A stretch of 64,000 nt of DNA from Ustulina deusta (Eukaryota > Ascomycota > Sordariomycetes > Xylariales > Xylariaceae), in contig JAJNNX010000060.1 of NCBI GenBank assembly GCA_023159155.1, positions 186,001-250,000 on the forward strand. Direction: 5' to 3'. The position numbers were made by a program, and so were the translations under genes. The stretch's first letter is position 1. Each line of letters opens with the position of its first letter. Positions 25,301-37,092 of the stretch are shown here, piece by piece. Under the pieces are notes generated by a model. That model made no database searches. It had not been told where the DNA came from and saw only the letters and a program-made list of their open reading frames with translations.

Positions 25301-25849
25301 CCAGGCTTTCCAGAAGATCGGACCAAGCCGACGGAAAACCAAGACATGCCAGGCATTACAATTCAGCCCGTCTGCCAGATAGCGTTGCTTACCATATATT
25401 TTCTATGCCCACGCGTGTCCTAATTGCTGACTGCTGGGAAGGCCGAGAGTCGCCAAGGCTGGGCATTTCTGATGCTCCTGTCTCTTCCAGTTAGGCACGA
25501 TGAGTGCAGACATCGTGATAGGTTCTTTGACCTGTCGGTCGTCTCGCTACCACAACTTATATCTGGTGGAAAAGGAATAGCTAATCAGTTGTAATATGAG
25601 CCCACGTGTGCCAAGAGAGCGGCGTCGGTCTCGATGACGGACATGCCTATTTAAATATCATCCGTCGCGTCAGTCTTTTGCTCGGGGAGATCTGGTAGGT
25701 TGCGTAGTCAGGGTGCCTTTGGTGAAAAAAGTCAGGAAGCCTATGTTCGGGGATTGATTGCCCGGTTTAAGGACTGGACTGAACCAACTGTTCGTGTGTC
25801 CATTGAAGCTGCGACTCGACGTGAAGGTTAGGACGATCAATCGACCACC
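22314..25849. other. Long intergenic region, nothing recognised
   Basis: Between the divergent BAR gene (minus) and 5'-nucleotidase gene (plus). No frame has a recognisable domain. It holds a TATAAAAAGGG motif near 22421, TACCTA-type tetranucleotide runs at 23690-23830, and TATTTAAATATC about 200 nt before 25850, which could be the core promoter of the nucleotidase. Confidence 0.45.
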
Positions 25850-28045
25850 ATGGTTCGTGCAGGGTTGCCGTTCTTATCCCTTGCGGTAGCTGGCCTCGGC
25901 CTCGCCGAGGACTCGTTGTACAGCAAGCGGGCATCCAAGCGCTTCATCGACGACGACGGCAGCTACAACATCTCGTTCTACCACATCAACGACGTCCACG
26001 CGCATTTGGACCAGTTCTCGTCCTCGGGCACGGACTGCAAAAAGCCCGAGAAGGGCTGCTATGGAGGCTACGCGCGTGTCAAGACCGTGCTGGACGAGAC
26101 CCGGCCGGATCACCCTGACAGTTTGGTCCTGAACGTGGGTGATGAGTTCCAGGGTACGCTGTTCTTCAGCTTCTACGGCGGCGAGAAGATCGCCGACACA
26201 CTGAACCAGGTGGGCGACTACCCGCGCGAACTAGCAAGCACCCCCTAGGCGGTTTGGATGGGAAAAACTCATGGGAAATCTAGATCGGGTTCGATGCCAT
26301 GACCCTCGGCAACCACGAATGGGATCGAGGCGACGACTATCTGGGTGATTTTCTCGACAACCTGACGTTTCCCATTGTGTCGGCGAACGTCATCTCAGAC
26401 AACAAGAAGTTGAACTGTGAGCGAAAACCTCTGCTTTTTTTTCTTTTCTTTTCCATTGGCGTGGATGAAAATGAGGAATCATGTCTAAACCGCGGACTCT
26501 AGCCACGATCAAGCCCTATCATATCTTCGAAAAGTATGGGTTGGCCATCATCGGCGCGACCACGGAGACGGTCCCGAGCATCAGCAGCCCGGGCGAGGGC
26601 ACTGAGTTCACGGATGTGGTAGCGGCCGTCCAGGCCTCGATCGATGAGATCCGCAGCACCACCAACATCACGCGCATCGCGGCCATCACGCACATCGGCT
26701 ACGAGGAAGACCAGCGTCTCGCGCAGGAGACCTCCGGCCTGCAGCTCATCATGGGCGGGCATTCGCACACCCTCCTCGGCGACGTGGAGGACGCCGAGGG
26801 CCCATACCCGACCATCAAGACGAACAAGGACGGCGACGAGGTCTTCATCGTCACCGCGTACCGCTGGGGCGAGTACCTCGGCTATATCGATGTCACATAC
26901 GACACCAATGGGAAGATACTGGCATACCACGGCGGCCCAATGCACCTGACCAATACAACCAAGCAGGACGAGGGTCTCCAGGTAAGTATTCCGGCATCTT
27001 TTATGCCCTTCCTTGACCTACCTAGGGGCATAAGTTACCTAATCAAGGGTTTCTATTCCAAGCTTCGAAAACCCTGATATTATTCACCGTACACGACAAA
27101 GACTGACTCCCGATTCCCAAATTACCAGGCACAGATCGAGGCGTGGAGGGGTCCGTTCGAGGAATTCGCCGCCGAGGAGATCGGCGAGAGTAAAATCGTC
27201 CTCGACCAGACCACATGTCAGGAGAAGGAGTGCGCATTAGGCGATCTGATTTCCGAGTAAGCTCAAAAGCCCATCCATCCCCCGCAACCCACCCAGACCA
27301 ACTGCGCACCGATAAAAGTTTCAGGGGGGGAAGAAACACTTTGGTATGGATAGGATAGTTTTTTATTGACACGGAGTGAAATAAAACCAGCGCCATGCTC
27401 CAATACCGTCTCGACAGCGGCAGCCCCGCCGTCTTCGCATTCGCCAACGCGGGCGGCATCCGCGCGACCATCGACGAGGGCCCCATCACCCGCGGCGAGG
27501 TGATCACGTCGTTCCCGTTCAGCAACGCCGTGGTCGAGGTCGAGTTCTCCGGCGCGCGGCTCTGGGCGCTTTTCGAGGGCATCGTGAGCGGCGTCAACCA
27601 GGACAACGGCGACGCGGTCACCAGCTTCGTCCAGGTCAGCGCCGGCGTCAAGATCTCGTATAACCCCGACAACGCCGTCGGGGAGCGTCTCGTGCGCCTC
27701 GAGATCGCCGGCGAGGCCGTCGATTTGGACGCCGTCTATACCGTCGTCACCATCGACTTCTTGGTCGGCGGAGGCGATAACTTCATTACCCCCCTCGATG
27801 ACTTCGTCATCTTGGATACCCTCGACGAGGTCCTGGTGGCGTACATCAAGGAAAAGAGCCCCATTGATTTCGAACTTGACGGCCGCATCGCCGTCGTCGA
27901 CGGTAGCCGCGGTAACGGCTCGACGCCTACGGATGCCACGCCGATGCCGAGCACAACGCCCAGTGGCGCTGGTAGCGTCGGCGTCGTCTCGGGCGTCGCC
28001 CTCCTCGTTTGGACTGCCTTGTTGGCTGTTGTCGTCATGGAATGA
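25850..28045 (+). CDS. Secreted GPI-anchored 5'-nucleotidase family phosphoesterase
   Basis: Exons 25850-26209, 26284-26416, 26503-26981, 27129-27256 and 27391-28045 give 584 residues. A signal peptide (MVRAGLPFLSLAVAGLGLA) comes first. The N-terminal metallophosphoesterase domain has every metal-binding motif: D48-x-H50 (HINDVHAHLD), GDEFQG (97-102), GNHEWD (N130, H131), THIG (H228) and GGHSH (249-253). The C-terminal 5_nucleotid_C domain includes FAFANAGGIRATI and the VGGGDNF loop that stacks on the base. The end is S/T/P-rich with a hydrophobic GPI signal (GVALLVWTALLAVVV). It should hydrolyse extracellular nucleotides to nucleosides and phosphate at the cell surface. Length fits the family (550-600). 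Its 3' end converges on the acyltransferase gene. Confidence 0.92.
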
Positions 28046-28747
28046 ATGGACCCGACGACAATTCCCAACCGAGACTTGACATAATTAATCATACCCCGAG
28101 ACGGCACATAAGAGTCGGGTGTATTGTATTTTTTATAGCGATAGATTAAAATAATCATGTACATTGAAATTAGTAATGACGATGATATTGTAGATTCAGC
28201 TGTCTTGCCTTTTTTTCCTTCTTCTTTCTCTTTCTTTCTCCATTATAGTTCTTAATAAAATAAAATAATAATAATAAAAGCCCCTACTTGATACAAGTAG
28301 TTTTGGTGTCTCTATTTAGAAGACTACGTAATCAATTTGCAAGAACAACTCGGTATAAATTCAATTCCGAAAGATGAAACTGAAAACGCTCGAATTGGCT
28401 AACGGCTATGTAAATGCGACAATCCCGCTAACTCCGTGGAGAACCTGAACCTATAGGTTCGAGGAATATAATCAAGACTCCGATCCCATGCGTTAATTCT
28501 GCTTGACCTCTTTGCCCCCCGCCTCTCATATGGTATCGTCCCGTCATTTATGTACCGACCACCCATTCATTCCGATGGAATTCCTTGCCACTCATTCAGT
28601 GATCCGTCCCATCAGCTCGATTGTCGAAAATAGACTGTTATTCAAAACCACAACACCGTTACCCGATTAAAACACCAACTTATAAATACCACGAGGGAAA
28701 CTCGCATCTTTCGGATCAAATGACGAGCCCCATGCGACCGCCGCCAG
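28046..28747. other. Convergent intergenic region
   Basis: Between the 3' ends of the 5'-nucleotidase and acyltransferase genes. AT-rich 28200-28300 with AATAAAATAAAATAATAATA, which includes possible polyadenylation signals. No gene. Confidence 0.5.
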
Positions 28748-30201
28748 CTAAGCCTGAATCATAAAACGGACCACTTTGAGCAGAATGTTGAACATGAGCC
28801 CAAATGTCCCGGCCAGCATATATATCTTGACGAACTCCCACCAGTACTCTGTCTTGACCTCGGTTTCGAGGTGCCCTTTCGTCCCAGCGCCGTTAGCGGG
28901 AAATCTGCCGGTAGAGACATATTGTTCCAAGAGCGCATCCTTCTCATACCATCGCTCGCGAAGCCATTTGTCGAAATCCTCCTGGTTCTCTAAGGGGATG
29001 TCTGCCACAGCGAAGCGACGCCAATAGAAGTTGACTGATTTCGGAGGGCGGCCTTGAAAATACGTGCTGGACAAGGTGAAGTAGTCTTCGCCATACCCGC
29101 CGCGGCTACGAAACATCAGTTAATACCAGACTGGGTGCCTTCTAGGCAAAACAGTGTCACTCACGGGATGCCTTCGTAGGCCACGGTGCAATCGTAGACA
29201 TAGTCGACGGTGCCCTTGAGCTCGGTGAGACAGAAGTACATGCCGGTGCTCCTGGGCAACATGAGGTGCTGCCCGTCTTTGAGGCCACTCTTTTCGGCCC
29301 AGCTGGCGGATTTCTTTCTCCCGTTGCCCGACAGGTTAGTGCCTTCAGGGAAAAGCAAAAGCCACATGGGCTCCAGGAAGCTCTTGCCGTCGGGATCGGT
29401 ATGGCGCATCTTGAGCTTCTGGAGGCGATGTGCGAGCCGTGGGCGATCGACAGCCATCTTTCGAGACATGAAGATGAATCCAATAAACATGCATCCTGGT
29501 CCTACGACGGGGATCCACTTCAACGATTCTTTGAGGATGATGTAGATGTGCCCATGCATCTGCGGGTTGCTTGTGTACCCAACCCACCAAAGATACAACC
29601 AGTCCGTGTAGATCTGTCATAGCAAGTACAGGTCAGCGGGACATGCACGGGCATTCGTGAGGACAGTGTCGTAAGGAGCCGGCATGGGCTCACCTGGTGG
29701 TTCGCAATCAACACCATGCGCTCCGGAAAGTTGCACTGGACCCTGCCGTCCGGGGTCAGGCTTAGCTGTCCGGCAACCGAGGCATCTCCGCTGATCCTGA
29801 TGAGGGTGGGAGCCCACCACTGGGTCATGGTGGTGATCAGCAGGCCAAAACATGCCTTGGTCAACGACATATAGGCATAAAAGAACTCGCGGTTGACCAG
29901 GTAGAGCGGGGCGCCAAGGAACTGCGAGAGATGTACGCTGCGTGTTGCGAGGGTCAGAAACGAGATGTCCGGATGCGGGCATCATGGGTCATGACGAGGG
30001 GGCATACGTAAGAATACCGGTCCCGAAGTATAGCGAGAAGGTAAAGGCTCGCACAAGAGACCTGAAGCGACCGTATTTCGCCTTGCCAGAGGGATGCGCG
30101 ATGTTGGGGCCGAGGGCAGGATTCGCGGTGTCGGCAGCGACGTGGGGTTTGGGGATCTCAGTGGCCGGCCGGGCGCGCTGGCGCAGTTCGGACGTGGTCA
30201 T
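28748..30201 (-). CDS. Lysophospholipid acyltransferase, LCLAT1/AGPAT-like
   Basis: Exons 30201-30008, 29937-29694, 29613-29165 and 29105-28748 give 414 residues. The PlsC-type catalytic motif HX4D is formed across the second intron (NHQIYTD, H145 and D150). Motif III is FPEGTNLS (234-238 for FPEGT). Hydrophobic segments occur near residues 50-65, 85-105 and 150-195 and at the C-terminus (IYMLAGTFGLMFNILLKVV), so it is an integral membrane protein, expected in the ER. By family it moves an acyl group from acyl-CoA to a lysophospholipid or lysophosphatidate; the branch is that of LCLAT1 and yeast Cst26/Psi1. An in-frame upstream extension of 72 residues exists, but the MTTSELRQRAR start was preferred. 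Divergent from the lipid-droplet hydrolase gene. Confidence 0.88.
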
Positions 30202-30747
30202 CTTGCCGGCAGACAGGAGACAGGAGACGGGAGGCGGGAGGCGGGAGGCGGCGGGGAGTTGTGGGATCGAGGACTCGGAGACACGGGCGTATCGGGCTAT
30301 GCTTGGACTCGATGCGTATGCGCGCGTATTGGAAGACAGCGGGCCGACGCACTGGGGGTTTCTAGGCACATGAAAACAGGGATCGAGGTGAAGAGCTCGA
30401 GGGGGGAATCCTGTCAAGACGAGAGGCGTATGGGTTAGCAGGCGGTTGGGCGGGTGGGCTCTTGCAGCGAGTCAAGACAAGGAATAGAATGCGCGGGGTC
30501 ACGAGATCAACAATAGCAACAATACCGGTACCGCAGTAAGGCTGCCAGAGGTATACCAGGACCAGGGTAGGTAAGGCGTGTATAGGTACAGTATAGCATT
30601 GCGTATATGTAAGCAGGAGTGTAGAGATTACCTAGGTAGATGGGACAGGCGCAAGACCCTATGTGCGAATGCGAAAAATCATGCTGTACAATGCAAGTAG
30701 GACCGTGAGATGGACTGAAAGGTATGATGAATGTTTATCTCTCTCTC

Positions 30748-30790
<43 letters not shown>

Positions 30791-31819
30791 ATAAGTAGAC
30801 CGGCGGATGAGTTCGGACGGAGCTAAGGGTGGGCGATCATGACACGCATTCGACTAAGTCAGGTAGCTATAATAGTAGCTTTGGCGACGGCAGGAAACAG
30901 CAATGCGCGCGAGGGGTGACGAGAAACGAAGGAAAGAGAAAGAAAGAAAGGAAAAAAACAAAAAAGGGTGTCTGGTTGGGGTGATTCTTAATACGAGTTG
31001 GCAAGTCTAACAACAACATCGAGATAATAAGAAACAAAATAGCCGGAGGGTCCACCTGGGCAATAAAGAAAGAATAGAGTGAGGAATGAGTGATGACGCT
31101 GGTGATGTCTACCTAATCTGCCAGCTAGATGACTAGGTACCTATAGGCAGGGCGGGCTAAGAGCGGGCAGGGCATAGGCAGTCTGCCTATACGCCTTCTT
31201 ATGTGATCACGCCCAGGGAAACAACGGTGAGATAAGAAAGTATATTTATGACCATTCTCATGCAAAAAGATACTTTTGGATGCCTCCAAGGCTTCGGCAC
31301 TGCAGGATACCCCGCACTCGCACACCATGCCCACCATGCCCACCGGCCGATAACTCCATTCCGAAGAGCCCGACATCGTGGGAGACGGACAAGCCAACGC
31401 ACCGAAAAGCTTAGCCCTAGTCCAGATCTTACCAGATGGAGAGTGTAGCTCCACATCATCTTCGGCAAAATTTCTATCCATCCATAGCTTCACTCACACC
31501 TCTCATACCTCTCACATCCCAATCACACTTCATGTTCAAAAGGCTTCGCTGATAGATATATTGTACGTGATATTTCTACATATAATGCACTAGGTACGTA
31601 CCTAGCATTCCATTTCTCATGATGTACATGGTTTGAACAGAGACTGATGTTGGTCTCGTCACGGATAGGGCGAGGCGGACAGGCAGCTAAAAAAGAAAAA
31701 AAAAGTATAAAAAAAATTAATAATATTAATAAAAAGGAACATCTTGGCTCGGATTACACGATCTCGAATGATAGGCGTCAAGTGGCAAGACATCAGTCCG
31801 ACATCACGGGTGATCCGCC
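30202..31819. other. Shared divergent promoter region of two lipid genes
   Basis: Lies between the acyltransferase (minus) and lipid-droplet hydrolase (plus) starts. Includes a (TG)n microsatellite at 30752-30786, A/G-rich tracts at 30925-30965 and 31688-31735, and TAGGTA motifs around 30560-30640. No coding region recognised. Confidence 0.5.
30752..30786 (+). repeat. (TG)n microsatellite
   Basis: About 17 uninterrupted TG units, 550 nt upstream of the acyltransferase start codon. Confidence 0.9.
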
Positions 31820-33050
31820 ATGATTGGCGACCACTTATCCTACCCATCACGGTCGAATAGCACCAGCAGCAACAATGACTCCCAGCACGTCTTGATCTTC
31901 TTCGTGCCAGGGAACCCGGGTCTCATCGGCTACTACGCCCCATTCCTGTCCGCGGTAAGAGACCTTCTCGACTCCAACGCCTCACTCGGCACCACCAACT
32001 TCCACATCCACGGCCAGAATCTCGCCGGGTTCGTCGATCAAGACCACGAGCCCTTCACCTCGCAGCGGAAGCCTCATGACCTAGAGTACCAGATCCAGCA
32101 CATCCTGAAAACGGTGGCCGGTCTGCGTATCGGGTCCGGGCCGAAGCAGGGCCAGCCATACGACCATGTGCTTCTCATCGGTCACTCTGTAGGCGCGTAC
32201 ATAGCGCTCGAGACATGCCACCGCGCCCTCCGCGATTCGTCTCTGGCCCCTGAGCTGAAACTCACGTCCGGCATTCTCTTGTTCCCCACTATCGACCATA
32301 TCGCCGATTCTCCCAGCGGGTGGAAGCTCAACATGCTGCGTCAAACTCCGCTACTCGGCGACAACGCCTACAGGATCGCTCAGGGATTCCTGCGTCTCTT
32401 GCCCTTCAACACGCTTCATTGGTTCGTGAGCAGGACTCTCGGCTTCCCGCCACATGCCGCCGATGTGACGACGCGGTGGCTCAAGAGCCGCGATGGCGTC
32501 TGGCAGTCTCTTCATCTTGGCATGGGTACGTGGGTTTCATAAATACCGAGGAATTCGACTAATCACATTCGTTTAGACGAGATGCGTGTGATCCACGAAG
32601 ACAAATGGGACGACGACCTTTGGGAGATCGCCCAGTCCAGCAAATCTGCCGTCCCGAAATTCTACTTCTTCTTCGGTCGGCAAGACCACTGGGTCGCCGA
32701 CCACTACCGCGACACATTCATCCGGAAGCGGTCGGCGCAGGCCGAAAGGACCCGCCTCATCGTGGACGAGGGCGACCTCCCTCACGCCTTTTGTATTGGT
32801 TGGTTCCCCTTCCTTCATCTCCCCCCTTTTCTCCCTAAACTCCGTCCTCGCTTGTCCTTTCTTGTCATATGCCACAATATCTACGCAGCACATAAAATTA
32901 CTGGGTAGGTTGGCAGGTATGTTCGTAAGCAGATCAGCGCAAAAGGCCCAGGGACTAACATCACGATTTACATTATATTTAGAGCACAGCGAGCCCGTGG
33001 CAGAGAAGGTCCATATATGGATTGCCGAGATTTTCGGCGCTCCTCATTGA
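31820..33050 (+). CDS. Lipid droplet-associated hydrolase (LDAH, DUF2305 family)
   Basis: Exons 31820-32525, 32577-32798 and 32983-33050 give 331 residues. An alpha/beta hydrolase with the family's oxyanion-region motif FVPGNPGLIGYY (about 28-39). The nucleophile serine is in GHSVGAY (S123), and the likely acid and base are D272 (FGRQDHWV) and H305 (EGDLPHAF). Relatives sit on lipid droplets through a hydrophobic stretch and act in sterol-ester or triglyceride turnover; the true substrate is debated. The LLPFNTLHWFV segment (about 198-208) could help membrane binding. The last short exon (EHSEPVAEKV to APH) was accepted because it keeps phase and closes the fold after the catalytic histidine. 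Confidence 0.88.
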
Positions 33051-34641
33051 TCACTTACTTAATATTCAAGAGCTGTTAGCAATCACTACTGTTTGGCCAG
33101 CCCACGATAGCGCGTAGGATATATATAAGGGTTTTTTATTCAGGCACTAGGGTACTTATTTGTACAAAAAAAAGAAAAGAAAATACAAGATAAACCTTCG
33201 TCTCACTCCAGTCGTTCCTCCTTCCGCTAAAAACGAGGGCGCCAGGGCATATACAGGCCTTCACTAAAATCATGAATCCCTTTCTGGATTTTCGCTTGAT
33301 TAACAAAAGCTACCTGTTACAAAAGCGCAAGAATCATCTATGGCTTTAGGCACCACCCCAGAGAGTATTGAAGCCGGCAAGATATGCCTTATTCCTTCGA
33401 GATCAGTCATCAAGCCCACACTGCAGTGTCGGTTGCCTCGCCGAAGAATTGGCATACTTACAAAAAGTTAGGCAATTAGGGAAACTATCTGCAGTAAAAA
33501 CCCTAAGTGCTTCGTAACCCCTAAGGGCAACCTATTGGGAAACCTTGGTTTTACCGATGCTGGCCGCACTGAAGCGTTCTGGGTAGGCCAAAATACGGCA
33601 ATCCTCATCTGAAGGGCGCGAATCATGTGAGGAGGGGTGATATGGAGATGGGATGCTGTCTCGACTGGGCAATCTACACGACCTGGCTGACAACTACCTA
33701 GGACTCCCCAGGGCGATATCAGCACACATTGTGAAAACTTAAGACATGCTGCAATTCCAAGGTGGACATTTATTTGTTGATGCTGTTGGGTGATAGAGCC
33801 CATTGAAGGGCATCTGCTGTGAGAGAGGTATTCTTCTAAGACTGTCCGCAACCTCCACCACGAGAACCAGAGAAGCTACAGTGCGAATTGGGCTGATCTT
33901 TTTCTCTTGCCGCATGTTCTTATATGCTGTGCCTCACTATCCAGTTGTCATTCTACCGGTCGGGATTGCTGTTGAGTTTATACTTTCTTCGGCATAGACG
34001 GGTAATTGCATCTTGTACAGTCTATGAGAACGTCACCTTCTCGCCAACATGTCGGTTTAGACCTTGTGTATCCCCCCCCCCCCCCACTTCTGCTTCCATT
34101 GTGCACCATGCGTTGACTTGTTCGGTTTCCTGGCCACATTGGTTCTCTCTCCCCCGCGTACTTTACATTCAATGTAGGTCCTAGAAATACCCTTCTCTTT
34201 GGTTTCCTTCTTCATAGCGAACTGGAGTTGGGTGTGCCAGTTCAATTCGCGATCTCGCTGCTCGAGCCGAAGGGTGGGGAACAGTAATTCTGGAAATCCT
34301 AAGGGAGTTTACGTATTGCGACTGGGATAAGGACACCCGAGGGCAGGGGGTTAAATTTTTTGAGATAGGGGACTACTTGGCTGAGCTGGTGAGCGTATGC
34401 TTTGAAGTGATTCAACTGTTGGAGAAGTGTGGCGTAACCCGCCGGTGGAGTGATTGGAAGGGAACAAGATCGGGGAAGCGACAGTCGCTCGTAGAACGTG
34501 TTATTCGGAAGAAGAAACAGGAATGGTTCCGACGGAGTATAATAATATGCACGGAAACTTGGTGTATTAAATAGATAGCGTAGCCTACGGTTGTCATCTC
34601 AGCATATCGCCATCCGAAGAAACACGGCAAAAAAAAAAGGC
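33051..34641. other. Intergenic, nothing recognised
   Basis: Contains a poly-C run at 34072-34085 and A-rich tract near 33165-33190. No gene supported on either strand. Confidence 0.4.
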
Positions 34642-34975
34642 TTATAGGTCATGGCGGTATTTGTGTACCTCTCCCAGTACATTCCCAATTCCTATGAATA
34701 GCTTGGTGCCGAATATGTCGCTAGCATGACGGGGGCCTTCGTGCAAGTCTATCGCAACGTTCAGGTCGATTAGAATATCCCTCGGGTCTCTATCCTCCTC
34801 GGGCTCTGTAATTAGGATGTTCTTAAGGGATATGTCGCGATGCACAATTCTTCCTTGTTGGTAGAGAGACTTATGGACTTTGATGGAATGCCTACAGCAG
34901 TTCGACAGTGTCTCGGTGTTCGACATGTGGCTTCCCACCAGGGCGAGGCGCTACCCAACTGAGGGACTGGTTGCT
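34642..34975 (-). pseudogene. FunK1-type protein kinase fragment, broken
   Basis: The minus strand encodes a short kinase catalytic core: HRDISLKNIL (catalytic loop, proton-acceptor D), LIDLNVAIDL in the place of the DFG region, then GTKLFIGIGNVLGE and YRHDL. The order and wording are those of the fungal-specific FunK1 family. It is broken three ways. A TAG stop and a one-base shift at about 34893-34900 separate the upstream PGGKPHVEHRDTVELL part from HSIKVHKSLYQQG. A stop follows YRHDL where the family continues with an E-S-F-x-Y-V segment. The N-terminal lobe is missing. Upstream sequence to about 35200 may hold more of it in a decayed state. The metal-binding aspartate region reads DLN rather than DLD/DFD. 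Confidence 0.75.
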
Positions 34976-35533
34976 AGGAAGGACTACTGCCAGGCTTTGG
35001 GGAGGAAGCCATCGCGACCCGGAGGTGCTGGGAGACAGCTCATTGAATGATAAGACTAAGTGCAACGCCGACTGCTGCACCCAGGTTCGGGCTGGCCTCT
35101 TCGCACTCAAAGTTCTTTCTAGGCACAGATGGCTGACAATACAAGCCGTCGCTGGTTGGGCACGGCTTCTGACAATCACCACCACCACTAGTGGCAGCAC
35201 TGATGGAGTGAAATGTATCGGGCTAGGTTGTTGTGGAAGCTGGACGGCTGTGCCCGACTACCGGTACCAGTACTTGAGCGTCAACAAGGTAGCCTGGGGG
35301 AGGGGGTGAGGAAACACAAGACGATCACCGTAACTGGAGCAGACGCTGAAAATGGTCCCAAATATATGATATTCTCTTGAAGCTCATACCAGTAATATCA
35401 TTTCTACTTGAGAACGATCTCAGACCTTATCTCAGTGTCAGAAGCCCCACATAGGCCCATAATACATATTCTTGAGGTTTTGTGGGCCTGTGGCGGTATA
35501 ATGTGGGCCCATACAAAAAGACCTATGAAGGAC
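34976..35533. other. Decayed sequence between kinase remnant and AT-rich element
   Basis: Possible further kinase debris to about 35200, then repeats of GGCCCATA / TATGGGCC type at 35450-35515 in inverted orientation. No intact gene. Confidence 0.4.
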
Positions 35534-36156
35534 GTCTGAGTACTCGATGCGGAAAAAGTCTAAGAGGGTATACGCGGCCTATACAAATCTAAAAAATCTA
35601 TTTTAAACATTCCGTTATTACATATTAAATAAAATAGATAAAAATAAACGGGCAACGTCCGGGGCTAAGTAAATGATTTAGTTACTTTTTATTAATTTTT
35701 TATATAATTTTTATATTTAGAAATATTATAGTGCTTTAATACGTTAAAAAATAAGAAGGTATACGCGAACAAATTAACGCCCTACTTTTAATAACTTGCT
35801 TAAAAGTATTCTGAATTATATACTAATTTCTGTCTAAGAATAAGACTAGCTATAAGACCTTCAGAGTATTTTTATTTATTTATTTAGGTTAGGTTGTTGT
35901 AGTATATATCTAAAATTTTGATTAGCATACTATTTTCCAAAATACATGTATACTTACCTGTTTAATAGATTAAACAACCTTTAATTAAATTAAAAAAAAT
36001 ATAGCAAGGCTTGCAATTGCAAGGCTATCCTCCGAGTATAGTTCTTTTAGTAAGTGTAATAAAGTCATTTTTTGACCTATTTGGTCTGTACTGGCCTGGC
36101 TGTAGGTATTATTCCGTATACCCACTTACAATTAGGTCTGCATCGAGTACTCAGAC
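35534..36156. mobile_element. AT-rich element with 20-bp terminal inverted repeats
   Basis: The ends GTCTGAGTACTCGATGCGGA (35534-35553) and its inverted copy (36137-36156) match at 19 of 20 positions. The 623-bp interval is very AT-rich, with many TTA/TAA runs and no open frame. This fits a non-autonomous DNA element or a heavily mutated (RIP-like) transposon. No target-site duplication is visible at either flank, so the true ends may lie elsewhere. Confidence 0.5.
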
Positions 36157-36269
36157 CAGCTACGCGTTGCTTAGGTAGAAAAATTAGAAAAAAATATGAT
36201 TGGTCAGAAATTCAGGCTAGTGGGGCCATGTACCATTAGCCACAATGAAAACGCGCTAGCTGGTCTGAG
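36150..36269. repeat. Inverted repeat, 120 bp, overlapping the AT-rich element end
   Basis: CTCAGACCAGCTACGCG at 36150-36166 is repeated in inverted orientation at 36252-36269 with one extra base. The left arm overlaps the right terminal repeat of the neighbouring element, so the two structures are nested or derived from each other. Confidence 0.55.
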
Positions 36270-37092
36270 CGCTGAGATAACTCAGACCTGCGACATGGTC
36301 CCCATTCAAAACGGTCTCTGGATTATCGTAAAACTACAAAAGGAATATTTAATTATCCAGCTAACGTTATATATACCTATATATATATTTTTGTGACAGT
36401 GTTACGGTCCAAGGCTACGTTGTTACGTTACACTGACTGTATGGTGATAGCTGGGTTTGAACTACAAGCCTATAACTTATGATTACAATTAGGGAGTACG
36501 CCCTTCTATCAATTTGCCCGCAACACCGGTTGCCGTCGCAAAACACAGACAGAGCAATGCACGAATACAAAGACACGGCTGCGCGGACTAACCTAAAGCC
36601 GCAGTGAAAGTACATAAGCTCTTGCATTAGCTAGCTCTCGTGCAGTCAGATAGAGGGAGCAACGTCAATGCATCTATCAATACCTACCTATAGTATGGTT
36701 ACAAGGAGCTTTACCATCTATTTAGTTTCCATCCGGACATGGGTCACGGCTCTTAAATGGACGACAGGATACATACAACAAATAATCAAGAGAACGTCCG
36801 GGTCCAAAAATAAGACTCGGAAATCAAAATATCACGAACCCTTTCAATGTATCATGGAATGCTATATTTACGCATAATGCAGGGCGATAGAAGAGAAGCG
36901 GGGCTATTATGTTCTCGATTCCAACTCTACCCGTACGAGTAGCCGCAAGAACATACATATCCTACATATATCAAAGAGGCTACGCCAGGAGACACATGAG
37001 ACCAAACCAATGCTTCCGAATCTTGCCGCCTCATGACCATGTCTATCGGTAGAAACGCCAAGAACAAAATGTGCCTTTACACAAGGTGCAGA
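36270..37092. other. Intergenic, nothing recognised
   Basis: Probable 3' flank of the glucanosyltransferase gene and unassigned AT-rich DNA. No gene supported. Confidence 0.45.

Noticed and set aside
24867..25494. Overlapping plus-strand frames of 70-170 residues
   Set aside because: Low-complexity, no domain, mutually overlapping; no splice arrangement gave a recognisable protein.
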